A DNA stretch of 64,000 nt from positions 806,001 through 870,000 of the forward strand of contig NZ_JBDKWZ010000001.1 in the NCBI RefSeq assembly GCF_039710355.1, given 5' to 3'. The translations under genes were made by a program, and so were the position numbers. Numbering within the stretch: the first letter of the stretch is position 1; each line of letters starts with the position of its first letter. Of this stretch, positions 62,741 to 64,000 are shown one piece after another. This DNA is from Rapidithrix thailandica (GTDB taxonomy: Bacteria; Bacteroidota; Bacteroidia; Cytophagales; Flammeovirgaceae). Below the pieces are notes generated by a model, which had not been told where the DNA came from, searched no databases, and saw only the letters and a list, made by a program, of their open reading frames with translations.

Positions 62741-64000
62741 TTAGTTATTCATAGAAGTTTCTTTTAAGTGTTTGTTTAAGTAGTCGGTATACTGTTGGTA
62801 TAAAAGCACATAACTAGGGTAGTTATACGCTACACCGTGAGCACCCGGAGGATAGATTCTTAAATCCGCGTCTTTTCCTTTATCAATTAAGGCTTTTACC
62901 AATTGCATAGTATTTTGCAAATGTACGTTTTCATCCATCGCAGAGTGGGCGATAAACATATGACCTTGCAAGTTTCCTGCGGCAGGCATTACCGCACTTG
63001 TTTCATACCCTTTTTTATTGTCATTCAATAAGCCCATGTAGCGTTCTGCATAGATGCTGTCATAAAGTTTCCAATCGGTAACAGGAGCTCCCACAAGGGA
63101 AACTTTAAACACACCGGGATGTTTTAACATGGTAAAACTAGACATGTAGCCACCATAGCTATGACCTCTGATTGCCATATTGTCACCATCTACCCATGCT
63201 TGAGAGGCCAGGTATTTAGCTGTTTCCACAAAATCATGGCTTTCCCACTTTCCTAATTGTTTGTATACAATCTTTTCAAAAGCTTTTCCATATCCTCCCG
63301 TACCGCGGTTGTTGACACTAGCAATGATATAGCCATTTTGGGCAAGGTATTGTTCCCATCCGTTGGTTGCAAAGCTATTGTATACGGATTGTGCACCCGG
63401 ACCTCCGTAAATATTTAAAACCATCGGGTACTTTTTATTTGCATCAAAATCAACCGGTTTGATGAGGTGAATATCCAATTGCTGACCATCTGAAGTAGTG
63501 AAAGACATTAATTCCTTTTTGGCATATGCCACGTTCTCGATGAATTGATTGACTTCGGCATTGTTTTCCAAGCTTTTTACCATCTTCCCTTTGGTCGACC
63601 ATAACTCTACCTGCGTAGGCGTGTTTACATTAGAATATGTATCTATGTAATACTCACTGTTCGGGGAAAAGTTAATGTCATGTTTGCCTGACACCTTGGT
63701 CAGTTTTGTTTTTTTCTTTCCGTTAAAACGAATAGAGTATAAATGCCTTTCCAAAGGAGATTCTTCTGTAGAAGAGTAATAAACAATTTGTTTTTTGGGA
63801 TCAATATTATGAATATAAGTTACGTCCCACTCTCCTTTAGTTACTTGATTGAGTAGCTTGCCGTCCAAATCAAACCGGTATAAGTGGCTCCAACCGTCTC
63901 TGTCTGATACCCAGTAGAACTCTTCTACATCTTTGGGGAAGTAGAATAAATCATCAATTCCGGCAAAGAAGTCGTTGACATCTATCCAAACCTCCGACTT
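62741..64000 (-). CDS. S9 family peptidase (DPP-IV-like), C-terminal part
   Basis: The gene runs past the right window edge, so the N-terminus is missing. The visible 419 residues hold the end of the beta propeller (VSDRDGWSHLYRF) and the whole alpha/beta-hydrolase domain. The catalytic triad is visible: Ser in GHSYGGYMS, Asp in HSAMDENVH and His in PPGAHGVAY. GGPGAQSV is the usual strand-loop before the nucleophile. Secreted or periplasmic DPP-IV-type enzymes remove dipeptides from peptide N-termini. A signal peptide cannot be seen here. It lies upstream of the nos operon on the same strand, separated by its terminator. Confidence 0.93.
   Translation of the reverse strand, partial: KSEVWIDVNDFFAGIDDLFYFPKDVEEFYWVSDRDGWSHLYRFDLDGKLLNQVTKGEWDVTYIHNIDPKKQIVYYSSTEESPLERHLYSIRFNGKKKTKLTKVSGKHDINFSPNSEYYIDTYSNVNTPTQVELWSTKGKMVKSLENNAEVNQFIENVAYAKKELMSFTTSDGQQLDIHLIKPVDFDANKKYPMVLNIYGGPGAQSVYNSFATNGWEQYLAQNGYIIASVNNRGTGGYGKAFEKIVYKQLGKWESHDFVETAKYLASQAWVDGDNMAIRGHSYGGYMSSFTMLKHPGVFKVSLVGAPVTDWKLYDSIYAERYMGLLNDNKKGYETSAVMPAAGNLQGHMFIAHSAMDENVHLQNTMQLVKALIDKGKDADLRIYPPGAHGVAYNYPSYVLLYQQYTDYLNKHLKETSMNN

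Overview
The window reads as one chromosomal stretch of a Bacteroidota bacterium, most likely of the Cytophagales/Cytophagia side. Pointers are a SusC/SusD pair, two PorP/SprF proteins and a CHU_C (gliding/type IX secretion) adhesin, a DUF4292 lipoprotein, Bacteroidota-type lipoprotein export signals (Cys followed by Ser-Asp-Asp), AraC regulators beside surface genes, and repeated promoter -7 boxes of the Bacteroidota form TAnnTTTG. Placement below phylum is inference.

Layout. 1-18 kb is mostly housekeeping: the end of an AI-2E-type transporter, a DUF4292 lipoprotein, valS, a large PAS histidine kinase, an orphan PorP/SprF protein, a SpoIIE-type phosphatase, an orphan OppC-like permease with a small winged-helix protein, a GT2 glycosyltransferase, a Bcp peroxiredoxin, an HNH protein, a macrodomain protein and an AddB-like PD-(D/E)XK protein. 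18.3-21.9 kb is a lipoprotein cluster with a HmuY-family member and a divergent AraC regulator. 22.7-25.6 kb holds a two-gene heterodisulfide-reductase-like Fe-S complex preceded by a perfect 18-bp palindrome. 25.6-30.1 kb holds a conserved hypothetical gene, a [2Fe-2S] ferredoxin, a glucosaminidase, an HsdR-N-like protein and tRNA-Gln(TTG) with a clear promoter and terminator.

30.3-52.5 kb is the accessory, surface and carbohydrate part: an AraC regulator, a GH29 fucosidase flanked by two related repeats, a Tat-type Gfo/Idh/MocA oxidoreductase, a 1790-residue PKD/malectin adhesin with near-identical 1110-bp repeats, its PorP/SprF partner fused to a SPOR-like tail, a secreted propeller protein, a SusD/SusC pair and an alpha-1,2-fucosyltransferase-like gene.

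52.5-62.4 kb, on the minus strand, is the most interesting part: a ten-gene clade II (atypical) nitrous-oxide reductase operon. Its order is cytochrome c, nosZ, a membrane protein, nosL, a small Cys-rich protein, a double YtkA/FixH-like Met/His-rich lipoprotein, an OprC/NosA-type TonB receptor, nosD, nosF, nosY. The middle genes look like an outer-membrane copper-capture module built into the N2O-reductase operon. A Crp/Fnr-type site centred about 42 bp upstream of the predicted start suggests anaerobic or nitrogen-oxide control. The window ends inside an S9 (DPP-IV-like) peptidase.

All calls come from reading the sequence; no database search or structure calculation was run. Promoters and terminators are pattern matches.
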